Position numbers and translations under genes: made by a program. A stretch of DNA of 64,000 nt from Terriglobia bacterium (GTDB lineage: Bacteria; Acidobacteriota; Terriglobia; Bryobacterales; Bryobacteraceae): the NCBI GenBank assembly GCA_021324615.1, contig JAJPIT010000031.1, positions 1-64,000 on the forward strand, read 5' to 3'. Shown here in pieces: positions 46,374 to 54,866 of this stretch. The notes beneath the pieces are model-generated. The model saw nothing but the letters and a program-made list of their open reading frames with translations. It did not search any database and had not been told where the DNA came from. Position 1 is the stretch's first letter; each line of letters opens with the position of its first letter.

Positions 46374-47189
46374 CTACCCGCAGCAATGCAGCTTTTGGCC
46401 GGTGATCTCCGCGATCTGGCGCGCCAGTTGCTCCTGAAGCAGAAAGGTTTCCTCAAACGCCGCGTCAAAGGTCTCCGACCAGAGGTGGAATCCATCGGCG
46501 GCGCTGCTGAGCTGCGCCGTAACGCGGACTCTGTGGTCGGCCACGCGCACGCTGCCTTCCATCACCGCCGCGACGCCGAGATCCTTGGCGATATCGCGCA
46601 CGTCGTGGGGATCTTTATATTGAAACGCCGAGGTGCGCGCCGCCACCTTCAGACCCCCCATTCGCGTCAGCGCATTGATCAGCTCCTCGGTCACGCCTTC
46701 GCAAAACGCCGCGCGGCTTTCGTCGTTGGTCATGTTCACAAAGGGCAGCACCGCGATCGACTTCACGGCGGCCGGACGGGCGCTTTGACGCGTAAAACCG
46801 GGCCGATAAGCGCCGCGCGGCAGCGAGATGACGATCGGGTCGTGCGCGCCCTCGCTTTCGTAATACTCCGCCAGCAGTTTCCGGAGCCGGCGCGCCTCCA
46901 CTCTGACGATCGGATCGATGCGCGAGTCGAAGTCGCATTTATCGAACACCCGCGCGGCGATGTCCCGCGCCGTGGGAGCTCCTCCGTGCTCCAGGGCGTG
47001 TTCGACCAGCAGGCGCAGGAAACGGCTCATCCGTTCGCATCGCCGGAAACGCGCCGAGGACAGAATCTTCTCCAACTGCCGCCGCACCATTGCCGGATGG
47101 GGCGCGGGAGAAGTGATGGAGCGCTCCGTTCTGGCGCGGGTCTTTCTCATCTCCTTTATCTGCATATCGCGTCTCTGCCACTGTCTCAT
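46374..47189 (-). CDS. FlgO/TolB-N-type signalling protein with N-terminal DNA-binding-like domain
   Basis: A roughly 270-residue cytosolic protein with two parts. The N-terminal half (RFRRCERMSRFLRLLVEHALE ... RVEARRLRKLLAEYYESEG) is the domain that precedes TPR and adenylate cyclase-type modules in many acidobacterial regulators. The second half is a FlgO-like domain: KSIAVLPFVNMTND, CEGVTEELINALTRM, GVAAVMEGSVRV and a closing LWSETFD. Usually such proteins continue into tetratricopeptide repeats; this one stops after the FlgO domain. The start is uncertain: ATG at 47189, 47165 or 47150, the last with AAGGAG touching it. The regulated process is unknown. Confidence 0.72.
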   Translation of the reverse strand: MRQWQRRDMQIKEMRKTRARTERSITSPAPHPAMVRRQLEKILSSARFRRCERMSRFLRLLVEHALEHGGAPTARDIAARVFDKCDFDSRIDPIVRVEARRLRKLLAEYYESEGAHDPIVISLPRGAYRPGFTRQSARPAAVKSIAVLPFVNMTNDESRAAFCEGVTEELINALTRMGGLKVAARTSAFQYKDPHDVRDIAKDLGVAAVMEGSVRVADHRVRVTAQLSSAADGFHLWSETFDAAFEETFLLQEQLARQIAEITGQKLHCCG

Positions 47190-47524
47190 CGTGTACCCAC
47201 ACCGTAACAGGCAAGGCGCGTGCCAAAACCGGATTCCGGACGCGATGTGGCTTGATATCAATGATTTGCCGGCATCCCGGAAAAGCGAAGCGTTTCCGGC
47301 TCCCGCTGTAAGAAAGTAAGGCCCCCGGCTCTTACTTCCTTTCGTCCGGCCGGTTCTGCGATTCTTGAGGTGCCCTCAAAAATGTTTTCTGCCGGTTGAA
47401 CTTACCAACACAGATCCGGAAGCCAGCCGCAACAACGTCGTGGCCGCGTTCGCGGGCCGGAGCGCCGTCTGATTTCGCGGCGCATTCCCTTAAGAAATTG
47501 CACCCGACGCGCAGGGAGAGTGGG
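47190..47524. other. 335-bp intergenic region between divergent genes
   Basis: It lies between the FlgO-domain gene and the Rcp1-like regulator. A 10-bp palindrome TTGATATCAA occurs at 47252-47261. A hairpin at 47314-47337 pairs AAGTAAG with CTTACTT, extended by GCC/GGC around a one-base bulge; no T run follows. The regulator's ATG has GGGAGAGTGGG upstream. No small gene or known RNA was recognised. Confidence 0.4.
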
Positions 47525-47950
47525 ATGACGATAGTGGTGATTGACGACAATCCGGGTGACCTTCGCCTGATACGGGAAGCTGTGGCGCGGGCCGACCCCT
47601 CCGTGGACGTCATCTCCTTCACCGACGCGCGCGAGGCCGTCGACGCCCTGTGCGGAAGCCGCGCCACGCTTCAGCCCGGCGCGATTCTATTGGACCTCCG
47701 GCTGGGCGCCGCCGACGGTCTGGAGGTCCTGCGGATCATCCGCTTCGTGCCGCGGCTCTCCGATATTCCGGTGATCGTCTTCACCTCTTCCAATGCCGGC
47801 GCCGACAGACACCGGTCGCAGCTGTTGGGCGCCACCCGCTTTTTGAAAAAACCGCTGAAGGCGGAGGATTACTTTCGCGCCGTGGATGATGTGGTGCGCC
47901 AGATCCGGGGCGGGCCGGCATCGGAACGCGGTCCGGGACCGGAACCGTAG
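47525..47950 (+). CDS. Rcp1-like single-domain response regulator
   Basis: A 141-residue protein consisting of one receiver domain of the type that pairs with cyanobacterial phytochromes (Rcp1). The acidic pocket is VVIDDNPGD, the phospho-acceptor is Asp57 in ILLDLRLG, the Thr/Ser is in VIVFTSS and the Lys is in FLKKPL. It has no output domain, so it signals by protein contact. The ATG has GAGAGTGGG upstream. It precedes a REC-histidine kinase gene by 85 bp, which is probably its partner. Confidence 0.93.
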   Translation: MTIVVIDDNPGDLRLIREAVARADPSVDVISFTDAREAVDALCGSRATLQPGAILLDLRLGAADGLEVLRIIRFVPRLSDIPVIVFTSSNAGADRHRSQLLGATRFLKKPLKAEDYFRAVDDVVRQIRGGPASERGPGPEP

Positions 47951-48035
47951 AGTGGCGGCGGCGCGCTACGCTTCCTCAGAATATAAGTAGCGTTGCCCGC
48001 TCTCTCCGACGAACTCCACTTGGAGAAATTGAGCA

Positions 48036-49238
48036 ATGGCGGATCTACTTCGCGTCCTCATGGTTGAAAATGCGGCTGAAGATGCCCAACTGGTGGCCGG
48101 CGTCCTCCGGCAGGATGGATTCGATCCCCGCATCCACCGCGTCGAGACGGAGGCGCAGATGCGCGAGGCGCTGGAGCGCGACGGCTGGGATGTGATCCTG
48201 CTCGATTACGCGCTGCCGGCTCTTAGCGGCGTCCAGGCATTGAAAGTCTGCCAGGAGTACGGCTGCGGCGCGCCGGTCATCGTCGTCTCCGGCAGCGCGG
48301 GCGAGGAGATCGCAGTGGAGATGATGAGAGCCGGCGCCGACGATTACCTCCTGAAGGGCAAACTGGCGGGACTGCCCGCGGCCGTCCGGCGCGCGGTCTC
48401 CCTCGCGCAGGTCCGCCGCGAGCGGAAGGTCGCGCAGGAGGAGATGCAGCGCCCGGCCGACCACCTCCAGCAGGCCAACGAGGAGCTGCACCAGTTCATG
48501 CATTCGGTAAGCCACGATCTCCAGGAACCGTTGCGCATGATCAGCGTCTACGCCGAGCTGATCCGGCGGAAACTGGAGCGCGTGGACGCGGATCTGGACG
48601 AGTACCTGGGATTCGTCATCCACGGCGCCCAGCGGATGGCCGCGCTGCTGGCCGACCTGCGCGCCTACGTGGACGCGACCAATCTGAGCGCGCCGCCCGG
48701 TGAAGAAGCCGACGCCGAGATGGCCCTGCAAGGCGTCCTGCTCAACTGCTGCTCCGCCATCGACGAAAGCGGGGCGGCTATCGTCCACGACCCCTTGCCC
48801 CGCCTGCCGGTGCGGGAAGCGCATCTGACGCAGATCTTCCAGAATCTGATTTCCAACGCGATCAAGTACCGGAGCGCGGCCGCTCCCATCATCCGCATCT
48901 CCGCGCAGCGCCAAGGGGCGTGGTGGCGTTTCGCCTGTTCCGATAACGGCCTGGGCATTGCGCCCGAATACCGCGAACGTGTCTTCGATTTCTTCAAGCG
49001 ATTTCACGATCCCCGGATTCCGGGCACGGGCATGGGCCTGGCCATCTGCCGCCGCATCGTGCAGCGCTACGGCGGCCAAATCTGGGTGGAATCGGCGCCG
49101 GGAGGTGGATCCACGTTCTGCTTCACCCTTCCCGCCGGACCATCCCGGCCACCGCAATCCGCCGCAGAATGCACTCACCCGGCTGTTGCCGGCCGCGCCG
49201 TCGCGGCAGGCGATCCCTCCCGGGAGGCCGGATCGTGA
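48036..49238 (+). CDS. REC-histidine kinase
   Basis: A 400-residue cytosolic protein with an N-terminal receiver domain (about 5-125, phospho-acceptor Asp57 in VILLDYALP), a coiled linker, a HisKA domain with His160 in HSVSHDLQEPLR, and a HATPase domain (IFQNLISNAIKYR, GLGIAP, GTGMGLAICRR). The kinase core is of the phytochrome-associated type but no PAS, GAF or PHY sensor is present, so it is presumably controlled through its receiver by another kinase or by phosphotransfer with the Rcp1-like protein upstream. The ATG has GGAG fourteen bases before it. The last 40 residues are Pro/Ala/Ser-rich. Confidence 0.92.
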   Translation: MADLLRVLMVENAAEDAQLVAGVLRQDGFDPRIHRVETEAQMREALERDGWDVILLDYALPALSGVQALKVCQEYGCGAPVIVVSGSAGEEIAVEMMRAGADDYLLKGKLAGLPAAVRRAVSLAQVRRERKVAQEEMQRPADHLQQANEELHQFMHSVSHDLQEPLRMISVYAELIRRKLERVDADLDEYLGFVIHGAQRMAALLADLRAYVDATNLSAPPGEEADAEMALQGVLLNCCSAIDESGAAIVHDPLPRLPVREAHLTQIFQNLISNAIKYRSAAAPIIRISAQRQGAWWRFACSDNGLGIAPEYRERVFDFFKRFHDPRIPGTGMGLAICRRIVQRYGGQIWVESAPGGGSTFCFTLPAGPSRPPQSAAECTHPAVAGRAVAAGDPSREAGS

Positions 49239-49263
49239 TCCGCGCGGGCGCCCGCGCGGCGGC

Positions 49264-51129
49264 TCATCCGCCGGCCTGCACGAAGGCCAGCACCTCTTTT
49301 TCGTTCGTCGACCGGCCCGGCAGCTTCGCGATCACGTTCCCGTCCCCGTCGAGGATCGCGTAGTAGGGAATCGCCACAGTCTGGAACTTCTCGTCTTCGA
49401 GCTTCTGGAACTCCTCCGAGGCCTTGTCGGTTCCGTCGGTATAAAGCTCCACCAAGATCAGATTTTTCAGGGCCGCGGCGATCTCCGGACGCGGCCACAT
49501 GTTGGCCTTCATCCAATGGCAGTTGGTGCAGGCGTATCCGGTGAAGGCCACCAGCACCCGCTTATTTTCCCGCTTGGCCTGCGCCAGCGCTTCGTTGTAC
49601 TGGTTCTTCATCCATTTCAGACCGCCCTCGGCCTGCGCGCCGGCGCCATTGGCGGCGGGCGGAATGAACGCATCCAGATCCCCCAGCGGCGCGCCGAACA
49701 TTCCCGGCAGCAGGCTGAAGGCGAAGATCAGAATGGCGCTGGCCGCCAGCAGGCGCGCCACGCCCAGATGCTCGCCCGGCTCGACGCCCTCCAGCCGCAG
49801 CAATCCCAGCAGATAAAGACCGGCCATGGCGGACAGAACAAACCAGGCGGCCAGGAATCGCTCGCGCGTGAGCCAGTTGGTTTGCAGCACCAGATCGACG
49901 TTGCTCAGATACTTCAGCATGAAGGCGAGCACGGCGAAGCCCATCACCACCTTCACCCGCGCCAGCCATCCCCCGCTTTTGGGAAGTTTTTTCAGATACG
50001 ACGGGAAGGCCGCCAGAAAGAAGAACGGCAGCGCCAGGCCGGTAGCGAAGCTCGCCATGCCCAGCACCGGTTGCGCCCCTTTTTGCTGCACCGACGCGAA
50101 CAGAATCGTGCCCAGGAACGGCCCGATGCAGGCGAACGAGGTGAGCGTAAACGTCACGCCCATCAGCAGCGTTCCCAGATATCCGCCGCGGCGCGACGCC
50201 GAATCGAGTTTGGTCAGAAGGCTGGAAGGCAGCGTGATTTCGAACGCGCCGAGCAGGCTCAAGGCGAAAACCCCGAACACCAGCGCGATGAATCCGTTCA
50301 CCCACGGATTCGATCCGAGCTGCACCACGCCGAAAGGCCCGGCGGCCGCCGCGACGCCGAAGCCCAGCGAGCAGAACAGCACCACGATCCCCAGCGAAAA
50401 TACCAGAGCCTGCGCGATCCCGCCGCGCTGGTTCAGGAAAAAGGAAACCGTGATCGGGATCATCGGGAAAACGCACGGCGTAAAGATGGTCGCCACTCCG
50501 AATCCGAACGCGGTCAACAGAAAGGCCCACAAGCTGTCGTTGGTGGCTTGGACCGTTGTTACTTGCCCCGGCGCGGGCGCGCCGGGGCCAACCTGGGTGT
50601 ATCCGGCCGGGACCGTAAAGGCGGCCGGAGCCGGCGCGGCCGGATCCACCGTCAGCGTAAAGGACGCCGTTTTCGTCCGCGGCGGCAGGCACTGCTTGTC
50701 ATCGCAGCTCTGATATCGTACCTGCGCCGTCAGATCCACCGGACCCGGCGCCGCATCTTTTTTCAGCGCGGCGGCGATCCAAAAAACGGCTTCGTTCTGA
50801 AATGTTTCGGTGTCTAAATTGAAATTCGGATCGAATTTCCGCTCCGGCTTGGGCTGGTAAAGTTTGTAGCTCTCCACCGCCGGGCTGTCTTCCAGTTTCG
50901 CCGTGGTGGGAATCGGTCCGCCGGGCGGGGTGGTCAACGAATAGAGATGCCAGCCGGGCTCCAGCTTCGCGGTCAGCCTTAAGGCGACCGTCGCTCCCGC
51001 CGGGGCCCTGGCCGGATCCGCGGAAAGCTGCCACTGCACGGGATCGAGCCGGGCGGCCAAGGCGGAGGAGAACACACCGAGGGCCAGGAGCCCGGCTCCC
51101 GCAATCCGGCGGCTGGCAGTTGTGTTCAT
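49264..51129 (-). CDS. dsbD: Thiol:disulfide interchange protein DsbD
   Basis: DsbD moves reducing power from cytosolic thioredoxin across the inner membrane to periplasmic partners. The 621-residue protein has a signal peptide (1-25), an N-terminal DsbD-gamma-like domain (about 30-170) with CDDKQCLPP, an eight-helix central domain with the redox cysteines in [10 protein letters not shown] and [10 protein letters not shown], and a C-terminal thioredoxin domain with CTNC. All three redox modules are therefore present. The ATG overlaps the plsX stop (ATGA), so it is translated with the rpmF-plsX operon. This is an unusual partner for plsX, which is more often followed by fab genes. Confidence 0.93.
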   Translation of the reverse strand: MNTTASRRIAGAGLLALGVFSSALAARLDPVQWQLSADPARAPAGATVALRLTAKLEPGWHLYSLTTPPGGPIPTTAKLEDSPAVESYKLYQPKPERKFDPNFNLDTETFQNEAVFWIAAALKKDAAPGPVDLTAQVRYQSCDDKQCLPPRTKTASFTLTVDPAAPAPAAFTVPAGYTQVGPGAPAPGQVTTVQATNDSLWAFLLTAFGFGVATIFTPCVFPMIPITVSFFLNQRGGIAQALVFSLGIVVLFCSLGFGVAAAAGPFGVVQLGSNPWVNGFIALVFGVFALSLLGAFEITLPSSLLTKLDSASRRGGYLGTLLMGVTFTLTSFACIGPFLGTILFASVQQKGAQPVLGMASFATGLALPFFFLAAFPSYLKKLPKSGGWLARVKVVMGFAVLAFMLKYLSNVDLVLQTNWLTRERFLAAWFVLSAMAGLYLLGLLRLEGVEPGEHLGVARLLAASAILIFAFSLLPGMFGAPLGDLDAFIPPAANGAGAQAEGGLKWMKNQYNEALAQAKRENKRVLVAFTGYACTNCHWMKANMWPRPEIAAALKNLILVELYTDGTDKASEEFQKLEDEKFQTVAIPYYAILDGDGNVIAKLPGRSTNEKEVLAFVQAGG

Positions 51130-52148
51130 TTCCCGGCAACGCGCGAGGCGGCGGCGCCGTCGAGCTCCGCCGCGATCTTCTCGTTGATTCTGCCTTCGGC
51201 GAACTCGGCCGCCACCCGGATGGCGTTCTTGATCGCGTTGGCGTTGGAACGGCCGTGGCAGATAATGTTCACGCCCTTGACTCCCAGCAGCGGCGCTCCG
51301 CCGTACTCAGAGTAATCGACGCGCTTGCGGAAATCCCGGTAGGCGGCGCGCGAAAGAACATAGCCGATTTTTCGCGTTACCGTCTTGGCCAGCGACTCCT
51401 GAAGCATGTTCTTGATCATTTCGACCAGCCCTTCGGAAACCTTCAAGGCCACGTTTCCGATGAACCCGTCGCACACCACCACGTCGACGACTCCAGTATA
51501 AATGTCCCGTCCTTCCACGTTGCCGGTGAAGTTGAGCGGCAGGGCCTTGAGCAGCGGCATGGCCGCGCGGGTCAGTTCGTTGCCTTTATGCTCCTCTTCG
51601 CCGATGGACAGCAGCCCGATTTTGGGACGCGGATTTTTGAAGATAATGCGCGCGTAGATCTCGCCCATGACGGCGAACTGCGCCAGCATCTCCGGCGTCG
51701 AATCCACGTTGGCGCCCACGTCCACCACCACCACCGGTTTTCCCACCAGGGTGGGAAAGGCCGAAGCCAGCGCCGGGCGGTCGACGCCGCGGATCATCCC
51801 CTGCACCATCTTGGCCGTGGCCATGCAGGCGCCGGTGTTTCCCGCCGAGACCACTCCCTGCACTTCGCCATCGCGCTGGAGCCGGCAGGCCACCCGGATC
51901 GAGGAATCCTTCTTCCCGCGGAACGATTTGGCGGCGGAGTCCTCCATGGTCACCACTTCCGAGGCATGATGGATCCGGATGGGGAGGTCCTGCGCGGCGG
52001 GATGCGCGGCCAGTTCCCGTTGCAGCACGTCCTGGCGTCCCACCAGAACCACATTGACGTTGAGCGCCGCCGCCGCGCGGATTGCGCCTTCCACTTCAGA
52101 TTTAGGGGCGTGATCGCCGCCCATGGCGTCGACCGCGATGGTGGTCAT
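51126..52148 (-). CDS. plsX: Phosphate acyltransferase PlsX
   Basis: PlsX makes acyl-phosphate from acyl-ACP for phospholipid synthesis with PlsY. The 340-residue protein begins [21 protein letters not shown], and has [53 protein letters not shown] and [10 protein letters not shown], all typical. It follows rpmF by 14 bp and its stop overlaps dsbD. The yceD-rpmF-plsX order is conserved in many bacteria. Confidence 0.97.
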   Translation of the reverse strand: MTTIAVDAMGGDHAPKSEVEGAIRAAAALNVNVVLVGRQDVLQRELAAHPAAQDLPIRIHHASEVVTMEDSAAKSFRGKKDSSIRVACRLQRDGEVQGVVSAGNTGACMATAKMVQGMIRGVDRPALASAFPTLVGKPVVVVDVGANVDSTPEMLAQFAVMGEIYARIIFKNPRPKIGLLSIGEEEHKGNELTRAAMPLLKALPLNFTGNVEGRDIYTGVVDVVVCDGFIGNVALKVSEGLVEMIKNMLQESLAKTVTRKIGYVLSRAAYRDFRKRVDYSEYGGAPLLGVKGVNIICHGRSNANAIKNAIRVAAEFAEGRINEKIAAELDGAAASRVAGK

Positions 52149-52162
52149 GACGGCAGAACCGG

Positions 52163-52345
52163 CTACTCTTCGGCGACTTCGATCACCTCTCGGCCTTTGT
52201 ATTTTCCGCAGTGGGGACAGACGCGATGAGGCAGCTTGGGCTCATGGCAGTTGGGGCACTCGGCCAGGATCGAGCGGCGCAGGGCGTCATGGGTGCGCCG
52301 CGCCGCGGTCCGGCGCTTGGAATGACGTCGTTTTGGATTGGGCAT
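52163..52345 (-). CDS. rpmF: 50S ribosomal protein L32
   Basis: A 60-residue ribosomal protein with the L32 start [17 protein letters not shown] and a zinc ribbon, [18 protein letters not shown], which keeps both CxxC pairs. The ATG has AGGAG nine bases upstream. It lies between the YceD-like gene (35 bp) and plsX (14 bp). Confidence 0.97.
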   Translation of the reverse strand: MPNPKRRHSKRRTAARRTHDALRRSILAECPNCHEPKLPHRVCPHCGKYKGREVIEVAEE

Positions 52346-52380
52346 GAAAACTCCTGTTGGGAGCGGGAAGCGGCAAGTGC

Positions 52381-52938
52381 TCAGCGGGATCTGCGCCCGC
52401 TGCCCACTCCCGGCGACTCTCTCCCCAAATTCTTCAGCGCCTCCCAGCGGTCATCAACAGCCTCCGCCTGGCAGCCGCATTCTTTCTGATTCCGATTCTG
52501 CCCGCAGACCGGGCAAATTCCCTTGCAAAACTCGCTACAGATGCGCTGCATCGGCAGCGCCAGCAGGACGTACTCGCGAAGGACATCCTCCAAAGCGATT
52601 CCGTCGCCTTCGTAAAATCCCATCTCCAGCTCGCTCTGGTCGATGGCCACTTCTTCTCCGTAACTTTCGGCGACCGGGCGGTAATACAACTCAAAACCCG
52701 AATCGATCGGGAAATCCGCGCTTTCCAGGCAGCGGTCGCACTCGGCCTGCATGTGGACCGAAACATGGCCCTTCACCCGAATTTCGCCCAGCGCGCCGGC
52801 GACTAGCTCCACCGTTCCGGCGGCCCGCAGATCGCCGGCCTGCCGGAGTTTCGCGTCCAAATACTCAATCTTGCCGGCGGGATAATCCACGTCGAACCGG
52901 CCGGCGCGAACCTCCAGATCCCGAACGTGAAAAAACAT
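52381..52938 (-). CDS. YceD/DUF177-family protein
   Basis: A 185-residue protein of the DUF177 (YceD) family, linked to 23S rRNA accumulation in plants and bacteria. The core DYPAGKIEYL, GHVSVHMQAECDRCLE and a C-terminal zinc-binding-like CSEFCKGICPVCGQNRNQKEC match the family. ATG 52938 has AGGGTGGG five bases upstream. It starts the yceD-rpmF-plsX-dsbD operon; a TATACT at 53022-53017 on the minus strand is the probable -10. Confidence 0.9.
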   Translation of the reverse strand: MFFHVRDLEVRAGRFDVDYPAGKIEYLDAKLRQAGDLRAAGTVELVAGALGEIRVKGHVSVHMQAECDRCLESADFPIDSGFELYYRPVAESYGEEVAIDQSELEMGFYEGDGIALEDVLREYVLLALPMQRICSEFCKGICPVCGQNRNQKECGCQAEAVDDRWEALKNLGRESPGVGSGRRSR

Positions 52939-53016
52939 AACCCACCCTGCGGATTCGGCCTGAAAACGCGCCGTTTTCGCCCGCCTGGAGAAATCTCCGA
53001 CCGCGCTTAAAAAATC

Positions 53017-53022
53017 AGTATA
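53017..53022 (-). promoter_or_regulatory. -10 box of the yceD-rpmF-plsX operon
   Basis: TATACT on the minus strand, 78 bases before the YceD ATG. No strong -35 is seen. The leader carries GGGCG/CGCC-rich self-complementary sequence that might fold, but no known ribosomal-protein leader was recognised. Confidence 0.4.
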
Positions 53023-53115
53023 ACAACTTCAGAATGCGGAATCTACGGCGCAAATCCACGGTTTCCGGGCGGTTTCCGCCGTCCCCGGCGGGCCGGGCGG
53101 GGTTACTCTGAAGGG

Positions 53116-54480
53116 GTGACTTTTCCGGTGAAGACGGCGGTGGCCGAACCCGGCCGCGGCGAAATCCGCGCCATGTTGCGGCTGGCCGCGCCGCTGGTTT
53201 TGGCCGAGATCGGCTGGATGATGATGGGCGTGGTCGATACCATGATGGTCGGCCGGGTCGGCGCGGACGCAATGGGCGCGGTCAGCATCGGCAACTCGCT
53301 TTTCTATAACGTCTGCATCTTCGCCGGAGGATTGCTGTTCGGCCTGGACACGCTGGTCTCGCGCGCCTTCGGCTCGCGGGACCCCCAGGAGTGCCGGAGA
53401 TGGGCGATTCAGGGATTGTGGCTGGCGCTGCTGCTGATCCTGCCGGTGATGGCGGTGGTGGCGGCGATGATTCCGCTGCTGGGGCGCATGGCGATCGACC
53501 GCGGGGTCCTGGCGGATACTCGGCCTTACATGCGGGCGGTCAATTGGAGCACCCCGCCGCTGTTGATCTTCTTCGCCCTGCGCCGCTACCTGCAAAGCCT
53601 GCACCTGGTGCGGCCGGTCCTGTTCTCGCTGGTCACCGCGAATCTGGTGAACATTTTCGGCAACTGGATCTTCGTGTTCGGCAATCTTGGCGCGCCGAAG
53701 TTGGGCGCGGCCGGCTCGGGATGGTCCACCTGCATTTCCCGCGTGTATATGATGGCGGTGCTGGCCTACGCCGCCTGGCGCCACGATCCGCTGCTGTTCC
53801 GGCGCGGGTGGCGTCCGGATCTGAAGCGCATTCGCGCGCTGGTGGATCTCGGCCTGCCGGCGGCGGCGCAGATGGGCTTTGAAATCGCCGTATTTTCCGC
53901 GGTGACGGTGCTGATCGGCCGGCTGAACGCCACCGCTCTGGCCGGCCATCAGATCGCGCTGGCGACGATCAGCACCACGTTCATGGCGCCGCTGGGAATC
54001 AGCGCGGCGGCGGCGGTCCGCGTGGGCACGGCGATCGGGCAGGGCGATCCGCCCTCGGCGGCGCGCGCCGGATGGACGGCGCTGGCGATGGGCGGCGGGG
54101 TGATGGCGTGCTCGGCGCTGGCGCTGCTGCTGGCGCCGCGGCAGATCGCGGAGCTGTTCACTCCGGAAGCCCCGATCATCGCCTCCGGAGTGCCGCTGCT
54201 GCGCATCGCGGCCTTTTTCCAGTTGTTCGACGGCTTGCAGGTGGTGGCCACCGGAGCGCTGCGCGGGGCCGGCGACACACGCACTCCAATGATCTGCCAC
54301 TTCGCCGGTTATTGGGTGATCGGGCTGCCGCTTGGCGCAGTGCTGGCGTATCATTTCCAGCTCGGCGCGCCGGGACTTTGGATCGGATTGTCCACCGCGC
54401 TGATTCTGATCGGCAGCGTGCTGGTCCTGCTCTGGCAAAGAACCGTCCGCAAGTTGGTCCCGTCGCCAACCGGAGCTTGA
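53116..54480 (+). CDS. MATE-family efflux transporter
   Basis: A 454-residue, twelve-helix multidrug and toxin extrusion transporter. The N-terminal half starts EIRAMLRLAAPLVLAEIGWMMMGVVDTMMVG, a typical MATE opening, and the second half repeats the layout from about residue 235 (LVDLGLPAAAQMGFEIAVFS). The start is GTG at 53116; TACTCT six bases upstream again suggests a leaderless mRNA, although GAAGGG could also serve as a ribosome binding site. Substrate unknown. Confidence 0.92.
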   Translation: MTFPVKTAVAEPGRGEIRAMLRLAAPLVLAEIGWMMMGVVDTMMVGRVGADAMGAVSIGNSLFYNVCIFAGGLLFGLDTLVSRAFGSRDPQECRRWAIQGLWLALLLILPVMAVVAAMIPLLGRMAIDRGVLADTRPYMRAVNWSTPPLLIFFALRRYLQSLHLVRPVLFSLVTANLVNIFGNWIFVFGNLGAPKLGAAGSGWSTCISRVYMMAVLAYAAWRHDPLLFRRGWRPDLKRIRALVDLGLPAAAQMGFEIAVFSAVTVLIGRLNATALAGHQIALATISTTFMAPLGISAAAAVRVGTAIGQGDPPSAARAGWTALAMGGGVMACSALALLLAPRQIAELFTPEAPIIASGVPLLRIAAFFQLFDGLQVVATGALRGAGDTRTPMICHFAGYWVIGLPLGAVLAYHFQLGAPGLWIGLSTALILIGSVLVLLWQRTVRKLVPSPTGA

Positions 54481-54545
54481 GCCGCCAAAGCCGGGGTGCG
54501 AAGCCGGCGCCCGCGGCGTAAGCCGTTTTGCGACAATCGGAGGGC

Positions 54546-54815
54546 GTGGCCTGCCTCCTGCTGATTTTGATCTTCGCGTTCCCGCGCGTTGCGCTGGCGC
54601 TGCTGTTTTTCTTCTCGAATTACTTGCAGCACGCCTATCACGGGATCCTTATCCCGATCCTGGGTTTTATTTTCCTGCCGCTGACGACGCTGTGCTACGC
54701 CTGGCTGGTCAACTCCGGGATGCCGATCGCAGGGGTGAACGCTTTTCTGCTCATTGTGGCGGTCATTATCGACGTGGGCGGCCACGGCGGCGCATATTCG
54801 CGAAGACGAGGCTGA
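54546..54815 (+). CDS. Small membrane protein of unknown function
   Basis: An 89-residue protein with three hydrophobic helices (VACLLLILIFAFPRVALALLF, then HGILIPILGFIFLPLTTLCYAWL, then NAFLLIVAVIIDVGG). I do not recognise a named family, though similar short proteins are common in acidobacterial genomes. GTG 54546 has GGAGGG directly upstream. It lies between the MATE gene and a TonB-dependent receptor, all on the plus strand. Confidence 0.75.
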   Translation: MACLLLILIFAFPRVALALLFFFSNYLQHAYHGILIPILGFIFLPLTTLCYAWLVNSGMPIAGVNAFLLIVAVIIDVGGHGGAYSRRRG

Positions 54816-54866
54816 CCCGGCGCGCCGGCGTATTACTTTTCGAAACATCGTGCTATCGTGGGGTTC

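Noticed and set aside
47252-47261. FNR-type site at the TTGATATCAA palindrome
   Set aside because: FNR sites are TTGAT-N4-ATCAA; here the half-sites touch without a spacer, so the match is poor.
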